From Candidatus Pyrohabitans jungbluthii (GTDB taxonomy: Archaea; Hydrothermarchaeota; Hydrothermarchaeia; Hydrothermarchaeales; BMS3B), in NCBI GenBank assembly GCA_002010065.2, contig MTMD02000008.1:1-64000 (forward strand): 64,000 nucleotides of DNA. The letters are read 5' to 3'. Positions 18,068 through 25,584 of this stretch are shown in pieces. Position 1 is the first letter of the stretch, and the number at the start of each line of letters is the position of its first letter. Below the pieces are notes generated by a model, which ran no database searches, had not been told where the DNA came from, and was given only the letters and a program-made list of their open reading frames with translations. The position numbers and the translations under genes are program-made.

Positions 18068-18803
18068 GCACAAGCCTCCTCGTCGCTTCCTCTATGTCCT
18101 CGCTGCGCATTATGCTGGTGCCAATCAGCGCTGCATCGCAATAGCGAAGCACACGCTTTAACTCTTCTCCACTGGAAATGCCTGAGGCAGAGATTTTTAT
18201 GCCTTTCACAAGCTTCCCGAGCCTCTCGCTGCGCGAGATGTCAATCTCCAGTGTGTCCTTGTTGCGGTTATTTATCACGTAGATGCGTGCGCCGCAGCGT
18301 TGTGCCAGCTTTACGTCCTGTGGAGAGTGAACCTCCACCAGAGGCTCCATTCCGAAGTACCTGCACCTTTCAATTAGCGCGCTTAACTCAGCTTCCGAGA
18401 AAAAGCTGGAGATGAGTAGCACCGAGTCTGCCCCGTAATGATAAGCCTCATCCACCTGCGAGGGGTCGAAGATAAAGTCCTTGCGCAGCACTGGTAAGGA
18501 GGTTGCACGCGTCGCCTGCTTCAGGTATTCGAGCTCCCCCCTGAAGTACTTCTTCTCGGTGAGTACTGAAATTGCACAGGCCCCGCCCCGCTCCATCGCC
18601 TTGGCAATTTCCTCAACGCCGCCTGGCTCGCGTATCTCACCCCGAGGCGAGGCAAACTTTATTTCCGCAATCACTGGATTAACTCCTTGCCTTTTAGCTG
18701 CAAGAATCGCTTCTTCGAAGTTGCGCGGTTTCCTTTTGGGCTCTACCTTGGTCTCAAATCTCTTATACCGCCTTTTGCAGTCAGCCAGTATCTCAGCAAA
18801 CAT
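18060..18803 (-). CDS. trpC: indole-3-glycerol phosphate synthase
   Basis: 247 residues, a single TIM barrel of the TrpC family. VIAEIKFASPRGEI holds the catalytic lysine, LPVLRKDFIFDPSQV the next active-site Lys and INNRNKDTLEID the Asn-containing strand. It closes the indole ring from CdRP. It is the first gene of a minus-strand operon continuing into trpE, trpG, ppcA and ADTH synthase. Upstream lie two dyad-symmetric elements and a TATA box that probably control the operon. Confidence 0.95.
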   Translation of the reverse strand: MFAEILADCKRRYKRFETKVEPKRKPRNFEEAILAAKRQGVNPVIAEIKFASPRGEIREPGGVEEIAKAMERGGACAISVLTEKKYFRGELEYLKQATRATSLPVLRKDFIFDPSQVDEAYHYGADSVLLISSFFSEAELSALIERCRYFGMEPLVEVHSPQDVKLAQRCGARIYVINNRNKDTLEIDISRSERLGKLVKGIKISASGISSGEELKRVLRYCDAALIGTSIMRSEDIEEATRRLVHA

Positions 18804-18808
18804 TTTTT

Positions 18809-18844
18809 AATCACCAATGATTATTATTGTTCATCAATGAACAA
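18809..18844 (-). promoter_or_regulatory. dyad-symmetric sites upstream of trpC
   Basis: An 18-base palindrome, TTGTTCATCAATGAACAA (8-bp arms, two-base centre), lies 24 bases upstream of the trpC ATG at 18827-18844. A second, weaker dyad, AATCA/TGATT with a four-base centre, lies between it and the gene at 18809-18822. On the minus strand a TATA-like ATTTAAATA occurs about 30 bases further upstream (18872-18882), so the palindrome falls at or just after the predicted start of transcription. A repressor operator is the simplest reading; the regulator is unknown. Confidence 0.6.
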
Positions 18845-18904
18845 CAAGAGCTATTATAGTGTGGTGCATGGGTATTTAAATGTTACGGCTAGCTAAAAAT
18901 AAAA

Positions 18905-19360
18905 TTAAACTCGCCCTTTCGTGGAGTACATGAGCGTTGAGGCTCCTGCAATTAAACCCGCGATGGCGTCATCCACGAAAGGGCCGAGGGAAGATAGCAC
19001 ACCTGGTTTAGCCATGTCAAAGCGAACGTATTCGAACCTTGCCCTTGTGCCGGCGATGTACTCTGCGATTGCCATGCCTATAATCTCATCAGCAACTATA
19101 AACACCGCATCCTTCTCGTAGGCTTTGCTGGAAATGCCATAGAGTTCCCCACGCGCAGCCTTTTCTTCAAGGGCAAAGGCAGCCTCAAGCAGAGCACACA
19201 CGTTAGCATCCTCAAGGAGCGAGTCAAAAATTTTACTCAGAACCTGCTCTGCGCGCTCCCTGCTCTCTATCTCCGGGTGGGGAACAAAGAGTTCAAGGCA
19301 GGTGGAGATAAGCTTCTCCTTGGTTATACCTCTTTCAGCGAGCGTGTTGAGGTAGCTCAT
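18905..19360 (-). CDS. cobZ: alpha-ribazole-5'-phosphate phosphatase, CobZ type
   Basis: About 151 residues of the PgpA-related CobZ family. Conserved features are the N-terminal LAERGITKEKLI, the acidic FIVADEIIGMAIAEYIAG and the C-terminal FVDDAIAGLIAGAS, whose Asp pair resembles the PgpA metal site. In Methanosarcina CobZ dephosphorylates alpha-ribazole phosphate in lower-ligand assembly; the same role is inferred from the neighbouring cobalamin genes. ATG 19360 is chosen because GGGGAGGA precedes it and it lies just after the stop of the preceding gene; an upstream start would overlap by about 40 bases. Confidence 0.8.
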   Translation of the reverse strand: MSYLNTLAERGITKEKLISTCLELFVPHPEIESRERAEQVLSKIFDSLLEDANVCALLEAAFALEEKAARGELYGISSKAYEKDAVFIVADEIIGMAIAEYIAGTRARFEYVRFDMAKPGVLSSLGPFVDDAIAGLIAGASTLMYSTKGRV

Positions 19361-19362
19361 GT

Positions 19363-19974
19363 CTACATCCTCCCCACGGGGCACACGTCTGTACATAGAG
19401 TGCATTTCTTAATCAGCAAACCAGAATCCCGCTCAAGTGTCTGGTTGTACCTCCTGCACGCCTCAATATTAAAGCTTCCATTAAGGGCTCCCGAAGGGCA
19501 GGCTTCACAGCATATCTCGCATCCCCTGCACAGGTCGGGCACGTTTCTGGGCTCTGCCGCAAGCTCTGCGTCGGTAACAACGGCGCTGAACCTCACCCTG
19601 GGTCCGAACTCAGGCGTTATTATAAGGTGGTTTTTGCCCTCTACCCCCAAACCAGAGGCGAGCACAAGGGGGCGGAGGTCTATGCTTCTGTTGCTCGCTC
19701 CAAGAGCCTTGGCGCGGTAGCCCCGAGCCTCGAGGAATTCCTCAATGCTCAGCGCAATTGCGTCCATTATAACGTCTATGAACTGTCTGGGCTCCTCCCA
19801 AGAAGGGTAGCGCACCCCGGTGGCAAGGAGGGGGTGGCGGATTGACAATCCTAAAACTATGGCGCTTCTTGCCCATGGAAGGCGAAGGTAACTGAGCGTC
19901 TGCCTTGAGCGGGTGAAACCCACAAGCTCAGCACCCTTCTTCTTCGCAATCCTCTCAATCTCTTTTACAAGCAA
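19363..19974 (-). CDS. QueG-like double [4Fe-4S] protein
   Basis: 203 residues. The middle (LASGLGVEGKNHLIITPEFG and RFSAVVTDAEL) matches the corrinoid-site region of epoxyqueuosine reductase (QueG) relatives. The C-terminus has a ferredoxin-like pair, CRGCEICCEACPSGAL and KKCTLCTDVCPVGRM. QueG proteins are cobalamin-dependent reductases of about 300 or more residues; this is a short relative. It sits between cbiB and cobZ in a cobalamin operon, so it may reduce or bind a corrinoid; that is inference. The start is a TTG after GGTGATG, which is less certain than the rest. Confidence 0.72.
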   Translation of the reverse strand: MLVKEIERIAKKKGAELVGFTRSRQTLSYLRLPWARSAIVLGLSIRHPLLATGVRYPSWEEPRQFIDVIMDAIALSIEEFLEARGYRAKALGASNRSIDLRPLVLASGLGVEGKNHLIITPEFGPRVRFSAVVTDAELAAEPRNVPDLCRGCEICCEACPSGALNGSFNIEACRRYNQTLERDSGLLIKKCTLCTDVCPVGRM

Positions 19975-19986
19975 TCACATCACCGC

Positions 19987-20907
19987 CTAAAAGTAAAGCA
20001 GTGCAAATAGCAGGATTATAATATATAAAAGCGAGGCAACGTCGACAATCATAAGCGCTCGCTCTATCTCTTTGGTAGAGGCACTGCTATGGAAATCGCC
20101 TATAGTGTAGTGTCCAGGCTTTTTGAGGCGAACACGCAGTGCTCCTGCCATGATGCTCATCGCAATCCCTGCGTTTGGGCTGGTGGGTTTTTTTCTGTCC
20201 CTGAGGAAGCTCTCAAGGGCACCTCTTAGACTGGCGCGAGTCAAACATGTGGAAAGGAGCAGAAAGGGTATGAAGAGTCGAGCCACAGGAAAGTTGAGGA
20301 GGTCATCTAACTTTGCGGAGGGCATGCCAAAGGAGGCATACTTAGGGTAGCCCACCATGGCATCGAGGGTATTTACAGCGCGGTAAAGCACAGCAGCTGC
20401 AACGCCCAGCTCAAGATCGAAAAATGAGAAGATGGTGAAGTAGAGCAAAGGCGCTGCAACAGCATCAATGCTATTCTCTGCAATGCTCTCCACGGCTGCC
20501 GAGCTAATCTCCTCGTAGTTAAGCTGACTCGGATCTCTGCTCACTATGTATGGAAGGAGCTCCCTTGCACCCTCAATGTCTCCGCTTTCAAGGGCGCGCT
20601 TCACCGGCAGTGTGTACTCAGACAAGGCACGCCAGCTGAAGGTGGTTTTGAGCAGAATCGCAGCCACGGCAACCTTGAGGCTAATCCAGGAGAGCGAGGT
20701 GATCATGAGGTAAGCGGGAAGGGAAAAAACGAGGGTTACAATTAGGAGAAGGAGCACGCCCCCAAGGGCGTTGCATGGCATCAGCGGCTTGAGCATAGAG
20801 ACGACCTTGCCCATGTAGACAGTGGGATGCACCCTGTCGGGAGGTTCGCCCAGGATGCGGTCTATGAGCACAGCCCCAACCAAAGTAGCTCCTGCTTCTA
20901 TGTGCAT
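19987..20907 (-). CDS. cbiB: adenosylcobinamide-phosphate synthase
   Basis: 306 residues with several membrane helices. The N-terminal DRILGEPPDRVHPTVYMG is a family hallmark, followed by YIVSRDPSQLNYEEI and ESIAENSIDAVAAPLLYF, which are strongly conserved in CbiB. It attaches (R)-1-amino-2-propanol phosphate to cobyric acid at the membrane. ATG 20907 follows GAGG and lies just past the cobQ stop; a TTG at 20925 is in frame but overlaps cobQ. It is between cobQ and the QueG-like gene in one transcript. Confidence 0.93.
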   Translation of the reverse strand: MHIEAGATLVGAVLIDRILGEPPDRVHPTVYMGKVVSMLKPLMPCNALGGVLLLLIVTLVFSLPAYLMITSLSWISLKVAVAAILLKTTFSWRALSEYTLPVKRALESGDIEGARELLPYIVSRDPSQLNYEEISSAAVESIAENSIDAVAAPLLYFTIFSFFDLELGVAAAVLYRAVNTLDAMVGYPKYASFGMPSAKLDDLLNFPVARLFIPFLLLSTCLTRASLRGALESFLRDRKKPTSPNAGIAMSIMAGALRVRLKKPGHYTIGDFHSSASTKEIERALMIVDVASLLYIIILLFALLYF

Positions 20908-20911
20908 CTCA

Positions 20912-22690
20912 TCATCCTCTTCCAAATACCTGTGACTCTATGTACCGCATGTCGAGGCTATGCTCCACTACATCAGCAGCGCGCTCAATCGCTGCGTCCC
21001 ATAGTTCTTCTACATCTCTGCCTTCAGCCTTCGCTTCTCTGCTTTTCAGCGATGAGATGTACTTCAGGAATACCCGCCTGAAGCCGAGGGTATCGAAGAT
21101 GCCATGGATGTATGTGCCCATTACCCTCTTCTGGGCGTCAAAGGCACCCTCTCCGCGGGAATCGAACCTGAGCAGGGGCTGATGGGTATGAAGTGATTCT
21201 CCCATGTGAATCTCATACCCTCTCACTTCCACCTTGCTTCCTGTTAGAGCCTCAAGGGCTTTGCCCTCTATGCGAGTGGTGCGCTTTTGCATCCCTTTGA
21301 AGCGGGTGGTCATCTTCAGCAAACCAAGTCCGCGATACTCCCCTGCCTCGAAGTTCTCCACACCCTCTTCGTCTATCACCTTTTCTCCTAGCATCTGATA
21401 CCCGCCGCATATTCCCATTATCGGCACGCGCCCTTGAAGCTCTCTAAGAGTCTCGGCAAAACCGCGCTTCTTGAGCCACTCCAGGTCGGCGATGGTATTT
21501 TTTGTACCGGGTATGATAACAGCATCACAGCCGCGCAGCTCTTGTGGTGAGGTGATAAAGCGCACAGCAACGCCGTACTCATAGCGAAGGGCGTCAAAAT
21601 CGGTAAAGTTCGCTATCCTCGGGAGGCGAATTACGCAGAGCTGCACAGCGCCCTCGCCATGGCTGAGCTTCTCCAGTGCTACGGAGTCCTCCTCTGGCAG
21701 GGTTAGGTCTCCTAGGTAGGGGAGCACCCCCAACACTGGCACGCCAGTGAGCCTCTCAATCTCCTTCAGCCCCGGTTTGAGAATATCTGGGTCTCCTCTA
21801 AACTTGTTTATCACCACACCTTTTACGCGGCGACGCCATTCTTCAGGGAGCAGCATGAGGGTGCCGTATATGCTGGCAAAAACTCCCCCTCTATCTATAT
21901 CAGCGACTAGTATCACGGGCGCGTCTGCTAGTTCAGCGACGCGCATGTTTGCAATGTCCTGCTCGTAGAGGTTTATCTCAGCCGGGCTGCCGGCGCCTTC
22001 GATTATTATGAGCTCATACCTCTTTTTAAGCCTGTGAAGCGCCTTCTTAACCGCCCTGATACCTTCCTCAAGCGCAAACTCACGGTAGTAACTCATCGCC
22101 TCCAGGTTTTTATAAGGCTTTCCAAAGAGCACAACCTGCGCTCTGCTCTCCCCCATGGGTTTAACTAGGATAGGGTTCATTTCCACCTCCGGCTCCACCC
22201 TCGCGGCAAATGCTTGGAGCGCCTGGGCTCGAGCAATTTCCTCGCCGCGAGGGGTTACGTAGGAGTTGAGAGAGGTATTCTGTGCCTTGAAGGGCGCCAC
22301 TCTTATACCTCGCCTTGCAAAAACCCTGCAAAGTGCCATTACCAGGAAGCTCTTCCCAGCGAAGGAAGAGGTGCCCTGAATCATAAGCGTCCTCGCTTCG
22401 CCCTGCTGCATGGCGCGGAGCCTGGCTTGCTGAAGCGTCTCTCTATCCCTGCGCTCCCCAAGCTTCTCCAGCTCCTCGCTCACCCTGGCTGCAGCGTCGC
22501 TGCGGTGTATCCAGTAGCAGTACTTGCAGCTCCACACTCGACGAGAGGTGCGCCTGCTTATTATCCACCTTCCTCCTGTGGAGGTATCCTCGCAGGGGTA
22601 GAAGGGACAGTAGCAGAAGGTGCAGTCCTGCCCTTCGAAGTGGCAGGGGTAGTACTCGCATTTCCTGTTGCTTCCTTTAAGCCTGCTCAT
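20912..22690 (-). CDS. cobQ: cobyric acid synthase with N-terminal Cys-rich domain
   Basis: 592 residues, about 100 longer than ordinary CobQ/CbiP. Residues 1-80 form a cysteine-rich module (CEYYPCHFEGQDCTFCYCPF, then WSCKYCYWIHRSD) with about nine cysteines, resembling the small Cys-rich domain found near archaeal cobalamin genes. The synthetase starts near residue 100 with the P-loop-like GTSSFAGKSFLV, then PFKAQNTSLNSYV and VADIDRGGVFASIYGT. A glutaminase domain follows with nucleophile in GICGGYQMLG and catalytic His in YIHGIFD. It amidates adenosylcobyrinic a,c-diamide at b, d, e and g. The start overlaps cobD by 14 bases and has GGAGGT upstream. Confidence 0.93.
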   Translation of the reverse strand: MSRLKGSNRKCEYYPCHFEGQDCTFCYCPFYPCEDTSTGGRWIISRRTSRRVWSCKYCYWIHRSDAAARVSEELEKLGERRDRETLQQARLRAMQQGEARTLMIQGTSSFAGKSFLVMALCRVFARRGIRVAPFKAQNTSLNSYVTPRGEEIARAQALQAFAARVEPEVEMNPILVKPMGESRAQVVLFGKPYKNLEAMSYYREFALEEGIRAVKKALHRLKKRYELIIIEGAGSPAEINLYEQDIANMRVAELADAPVILVADIDRGGVFASIYGTLMLLPEEWRRRVKGVVINKFRGDPDILKPGLKEIERLTGVPVLGVLPYLGDLTLPEEDSVALEKLSHGEGAVQLCVIRLPRIANFTDFDALRYEYGVAVRFITSPQELRGCDAVIIPGTKNTIADLEWLKKRGFAETLRELQGRVPIMGICGGYQMLGEKVIDEEGVENFEAGEYRGLGLLKMTTRFKGMQKRTTRIEGKALEALTGSKVEVRGYEIHMGESLHTHQPLLRFDSRGEGAFDAQKRVMGTYIHGIFDTLGFRRVFLKYISSLKSREAKAEGRDVEELWDAAIERAADVVEHSLDMRYIESQVFGRG

Positions 22691-23768
22691 TCAGCAGTAC
22701 CTCCATGGCAGCAAGCAAGCGCAGATTCTCCTCACGTTTTCTAACGCAAACCCTTATGTGCTCCTCGCCGAGGTGCTTGAAGGTGGAGCAGTCGCGAATT
22801 AGCACACCCTTTTCTACGAGCTTAGCCTTCATCTCAGGAGATTTCAGTCCTGTTTCTTTTATGTTTATCAGGAAAAAGTTTGCAGCGCTGGGATAAACTT
22901 TTAGCAGGGGGAGGCGGCGAAGCTCCGAGAAGAGGCGCTTCTTCTCCTTTGCCAGGTACTCTCTGCTCTTCTCTGCGAACTCCTCATCTCCGAGCGCTGC
23001 AAGTGCCGCTCTCTGAGCCAGGGTGTTGACATTCCAGGGAGGTAACGCAAGGCGGAGGTATTTTGCAACCTCGGGTGAGGCGATGCAATAGCCGATCCTC
23101 AGTCCTGGGATGGAGTAAAATTTTGTCATTGAGCGGAGAACAACAAGGTTTGGAAAAGCTTCCACGAGCTGTAAGGCGCTTTCAAGATTTGAGAATTCTA
23201 CATAGGCTTCGTCAAGGAACACCAGTGAGTCCTTTCTCAGCGCCTCCTCTGCCAGAGCTTCTATCTCTTTAAGCGCGAGCGCGTGCCCGGTGGGGTTGTT
23301 GGGGTTGCACAGGAAGAGCACCTTGGCATCGCCTGCGCTGGAGAGAAGAGCATCTTTTTCAGCAGGTTGCATCAGTACATCTCGTACACTAGCCCCGTAG
23401 AGCTTGGAGAAGTACTCATACTCCGAAAAGGTGGGCTGGGGTATAACCACTGTATCGCCCTGGGAGAGAAATGCCTCGCAGAATGTTTTTATTAGCTCCG
23501 AAGAGCCATTTCCAAGCACCACACACCTCTCATCTACCCCATGCTTCGTGGCGATTGCGGCGCTTAGCTCTTCACCCGAGGGGGGGTAGCTCCTAACCTC
23601 GGCTATTGCTTTGGCAACTGCCTTAAGCACTCTACTGTTCGGTCCGAGGGGGTTTACATTTGAGCTGAAATCTATGAGTGTGTGTGGGTACCTCCACACA
23701 TCGCCACCGTGCGCAGCCCTTGTGGCTGTCTTCAGATTTCTGTTTACCAACAATCTTTCAATTTCCAT
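22677..23768 (-). CDS. cobD: L-threonine-O-3-phosphate decarboxylase, CobD type
   Basis: 363 residues, fold-type I PLP enzyme. AAHGGDVW and IDFSSNVNPLGPN near residues 19-45 are typical of CobD rather than HisC. The PLP pocket is visible in LGNGSSELIKTF, LCNPNNPTGHAL, FLDEAYVEF and LRSMTKFYSIPGLRIGY, in which Lys is the Schiff base. It makes (R)-1-amino-2-propanol phosphate for the nucleotide loop of cobalamin. Its neighbours cobQ and cbiB support this over histidine synthesis. The start lies eight bases beyond the kinase gene stop, so the kinase may be co-transcribed. Confidence 0.88.
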   Translation of the reverse strand: MEIERLLVNRNLKTATRAAHGGDVWRYPHTLIDFSSNVNPLGPNSRVLKAVAKAIAEVRSYPPSGEELSAAIATKHGVDERCVVLGNGSSELIKTFCEAFLSQGDTVVIPQPTFSEYEYFSKLYGASVRDVLMQPAEKDALLSSAGDAKVLFLCNPNNPTGHALALKEIEALAEEALRKDSLVFLDEAYVEFSNLESALQLVEAFPNLVVLRSMTKFYSIPGLRIGYCIASPEVAKYLRLALPPWNVNTLAQRAALAALGDEEFAEKSREYLAKEKKRLFSELRRLPLLKVYPSAANFFLINIKETGLKSPEMKAKLVEKGVLIRDCSTFKHLGEEHIRVCVRKREENLRLLAAMEVLLNEQA

Positions 23769-23776
23769 AAAAAAGT

Positions 23777-24820
23777 CTACAGCCTCCTCTTCTCTATTCC
23801 GGTGCTGGTTGGCAGGGTAAAGCAGAATTTTGAGCCCTTACCGGGCTCGCTCTCAACCCATATCTCGCCATTGTGACTGGTGACTATGCTTTTTGCAAGG
23901 TAGAGGCCCAGCCCCATTCCTGCGTATCTCCTACTGGGACTGCTATCTATTTGGTAAAAGAGGTCAAAAATTTTATCCTGCTCCTCGGAGGGGATGCCTA
24001 TACCGGTATCCTCTACACACACCTCTATCATGCCTCGCCCCAGAGAACGCGGCGACTCGCGCCACTTTGCAGATATAATGACTCTTCTCCCTTCCGGTGT
24101 AAACTTTATGGCATTGCTCAGCAGTACAATCATAAGATGAACCAGTGCATCTCTGTCTCCCTCCACCTCGGGCAGCGCTTCCTCGATGCTCGTCTCAACT
24201 ACTATATTCTTGCATGCAGCATGCTTTTCCATATGCTTGAGAGCAATTTCAATCACGTTGCTGATTTGTATCGGCTCTGATTTCTGTTCAGGTGCCTTCA
24301 CAGGCCCTGCCCTAACAAGCTCCCTGAGCAAATTTTCCAGCCTGAGGATTGCGTTCATTGCGGTAGAAACCATCTCTTCCGCTTCTTTCTCTGGATTAAA
24401 GGCTTCCAAAGAAGCCTTTGCAATCGTAACCGGTGTTAAAAGCTCATGGGTTATATTAGCGAGAGTGTTGTGCTTTATTACTTCCAGTTCCTCTTGGGTA
24501 ATGTCCCGCCTCTTCAGAATTAAAAGCCAGAGTTTCTCATCATGAAGTTTTATAGGCATTATTATGAGACTAATTGGCTCAGAAGTACCTAAAATTTCAA
24601 TTATTTTTTCTTTTTCATATTTCATTGCCTCTTCTAGCAGCTTCTTCTCTTCTTCACCAAAGGATAGTCCGAGAGATTTAAAAAATTCTGAGATATTTTC
24701 GCCTAGCAATGCATCACTGTCACGCAGGACACCAAAAATGCGGAACTCACTGTCAATTAAAACTGCACCATAGATGCCCTCTTCTAAATAAATCTTTCTC
24801 TCACTCTTAAGCCATGGCAT
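23777..24820 (-). CDS. sensor histidine kinase
   Basis: About 347 residues, soluble, with no membrane helix. Residues 1-120 look like a PAS-type sensor. The dimerisation box NITHELLTPVTIAKASLEAF carries the phospho-acceptor His. The ATPase has the N box LLSNAIKFTPEG, G1 VEDTGIGIPSEE, F box FDLFYQID and G2 GMGLGLYLAKSIV, all intact. ATG 24820 is proposed; a TTG at 24850 would overlap the upstream membrane gene by 14 bases. It precedes cobD closely, but no response regulator is in the operon. The single-domain receivers at 9775 and 13239 are possible partners, without direct evidence. Confidence 0.9.
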   Translation of the reverse strand: MPWLKSERKIYLEEGIYGAVLIDSEFRIFGVLRDSDALLGENISEFFKSLGLSFGEEEKKLLEEAMKYEKEKIIEILGTSEPISLIIMPIKLHDEKLWLLILKRRDITQEELEVIKHNTLANITHELLTPVTIAKASLEAFNPEKEAEEMVSTAMNAILRLENLLRELVRAGPVKAPEQKSEPIQISNVIEIALKHMEKHAACKNIVVETSIEEALPEVEGDRDALVHLMIVLLSNAIKFTPEGRRVIISAKWRESPRSLGRGMIEVCVEDTGIGIPSEEQDKIFDLFYQIDSSPSRRYAGMGLGLYLAKSIVTSHNGEIWVESEPGKGSKFCFTLPTSTGIEKRRL

Positions 24821-24836
24821 ATCCTCTTGCTTTTTC

Positions 24837-25430
24837 TTATCCAAATACAATTATTCTGTAAAGGCTCTTCAGTGTCGGCAGCCACTTTATCATTATTCTG
24901 CGCAGCTCAATCCTGCCTAGGTAGCCAACGGTGTCATAGGCGGCGTCAAAGCACAGAAAGGCAACAAAGTAGGCAAAAGGTATCAAGGAGGCTACGCAGA
25001 TTGCAAGCAATGCCAGCTTGAGCGCAAACCTGTGAGCAAAGAAGAATTCCACCACTCTATGAGCTCTATTCGCATCTACGTAGTCATTGCCTTTCTCGTC
25101 TATGATGCCAAAGATTGTGAGAACAGCAAGCGGCAGAAGGAGAAGGTTTTCCCGTGCAAAAAACAGGATTGTTAGGACAATTAACGCTGTGCTTGCTGTG
25201 AAAATTCTGTTGTCTATTTTGCCTGAGAAGAGCACGCCCAGCAACACCGCAGTGAGTATGGTTGCAGAATAGGCGTCGGTTGCAGAGAGGGCTATCCACA
25301 GCACGACGAGAACGGCAGCTATTGCTGAGGCAACTCGCCTGCTGTGCAAGCCTTCGTCGAAGGTGTCGTCTATATATTTAAGGCCACCTCCAATCAGGGC
25401 ATATATTGCCACTAAAGGAAGCATATCCAT
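24837..25430 (-). CDS. polytopic membrane protein, unknown function
   Basis: 197 residues with about six hydrophobic helices. An acidic motif, GGGLKYIDDTFDEG, sits after the first helix, and a second acidic cluster, IDEKGNDYVDAN, lies in a central loop. The paired Asp-rich loops recall prenyltransferases of the UbiA type superficially, but helix count and length do not fit well, so I do not assign it. It precedes the histidine kinase gene. A signalling or lipid role would be guesswork. The 154 bases upstream, before the AT-rich block, hold no gene that I can see. Confidence 0.55.
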   Translation of the reverse strand: MDMLPLVAIYALIGGGLKYIDDTFDEGLHSRRVASAIAAVLVVLWIALSATDAYSATILTAVLLGVLFSGKIDNRIFTASTALIVLTILFFARENLLLLPLAVLTIFGIIDEKGNDYVDANRAHRVVEFFFAHRFALKLALLAICVASLIPFAYFVAFLCFDAAYDTVGYLGRIELRRIMIKWLPTLKSLYRIIVFG

Positions 25431-25584
25431 CCCACCTCTTTTATAAATTACCCGTCAGCAATATATAATAATTACTTTAAAATCACGGAATCCTTCGGCT
25501 ATTTTTTAAATAATTATTTAACAAGATATTGATTTTTTTCATCTGTTTGAAACTTCGCTAAATGGCATTAAAGTCCGAGCTTAT

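Noticed and set aside
22677-23768. Histidinol-phosphate aminotransferase
   Set aside because: The HGGDVW and IDFSSNVNPLGP motifs and neighbouring cobQ/cbiB point to CobD.
24837-25430. UbiA-type prenyltransferase
   Set aside because: Asp-rich loops are suggestive, but the NDxxD-type signatures and the expected nine helices are not seen.
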